19,823 nucleotides of DNA from Perkinsus olseni (Eukaryota; Perkinsozoa; Perkinsida; Perkinsidae). A model generated the notes under the pieces. It worked only from the letters and a program-made list of their open reading frames with translations, was not told the DNA's origin and ran no database searches. Location of the stretch: assembly GCA_013115135.1 (NCBI GenBank), contig JABANP010000743.1, forward strand, positions 1-19,823. Direction: 5' to 3'. Below, piece after piece: positions 19,809-19,823 of this stretch. The first letter of the stretch is position 1. Every line of letters starts with the position of its first letter. The translations under genes were made by a program, and so were the position numbers.

Positions 19809-19823
19809 TAGCATTGATTAAGG

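Noticed and set aside
1..19823. CRISPR array, tRNA, rRNA or bacterial operon signals
   Set aside because: No regularly spaced repeats, cloverleaf candidates, rRNA-like sequence or Shine-Dalgarno-led gene starts were seen; the intron-rich genes are eukaryotic.

Overview
The window is nuclear DNA of a eukaryote. Four minus-strand genes are interrupted by many short GT-AG introns, mostly 41 to 140 nt with a mode near 50 to 60, and they make sense only after splicing. They lie head to tail with gaps of 95, 115 and 414 nt. One encodes a protein resembling the dynein-arm assembly factor TTC12, so the organism probably builds motile flagella. A pyrimidine-rich CAG lies 14 to 27 nt upstream of each proposed ATG, as expected for spliced-leader trans-splicing. 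Together these traits suggest an alveolate, most likely Perkinsus or a relative. That assignment is inference; no rRNA or organelle marker is present.

Layout, left to right. Positions 69-289 (+) are the terminal exon of an unidentified gene entering from the left. Positions 599-4914 (-) hold a coiled-coil protein of about 779 aa, rebuilt from 24 phase-consistent exons. Positions 290-598 lie between these two convergent genes and have some unresolved coding-like blocks. Positions 5010-7518 (-) encode a 12-TM-type MFS transporter of the SV2/SVOP-like group (13 exons, 547 aa). Positions 7634-10797 (-) encode the TTC12-like protein: an N-terminal VDEIS segment, a four-cysteine zinc ribbon, TPRs and armadillo-like helices (10 exons, about 827 aa). 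Positions 11212-13094 (-) encode an ankyrin-repeat protein with an F-box-like N-terminus (2 exons, 561 aa).

Positions 13229-19804 are a complete, apparently young LTR retrotransposon. It has 467-bp LTRs differing at one base, a 4-bp target duplication GGCG, and one uninterrupted 1854-codon Gag-Pol frame. The domain order is CCHC knuckle, protease, reverse transcriptase, RNase H, integrase, as in Ty3/gypsy. Its RT motifs (LPQG, YVDD) and protease DTA triad are not the usual Ty3 forms, and it has a C-terminal extension of unknown function. It inserted 134 bp upstream of the ankyrin gene's ATG, in the opposite orientation.

The host genes do not form an obvious pathway. The shared orientation and tight spacing look like a unidirectional cluster, whose transcripts could be separated by trans-splicing.
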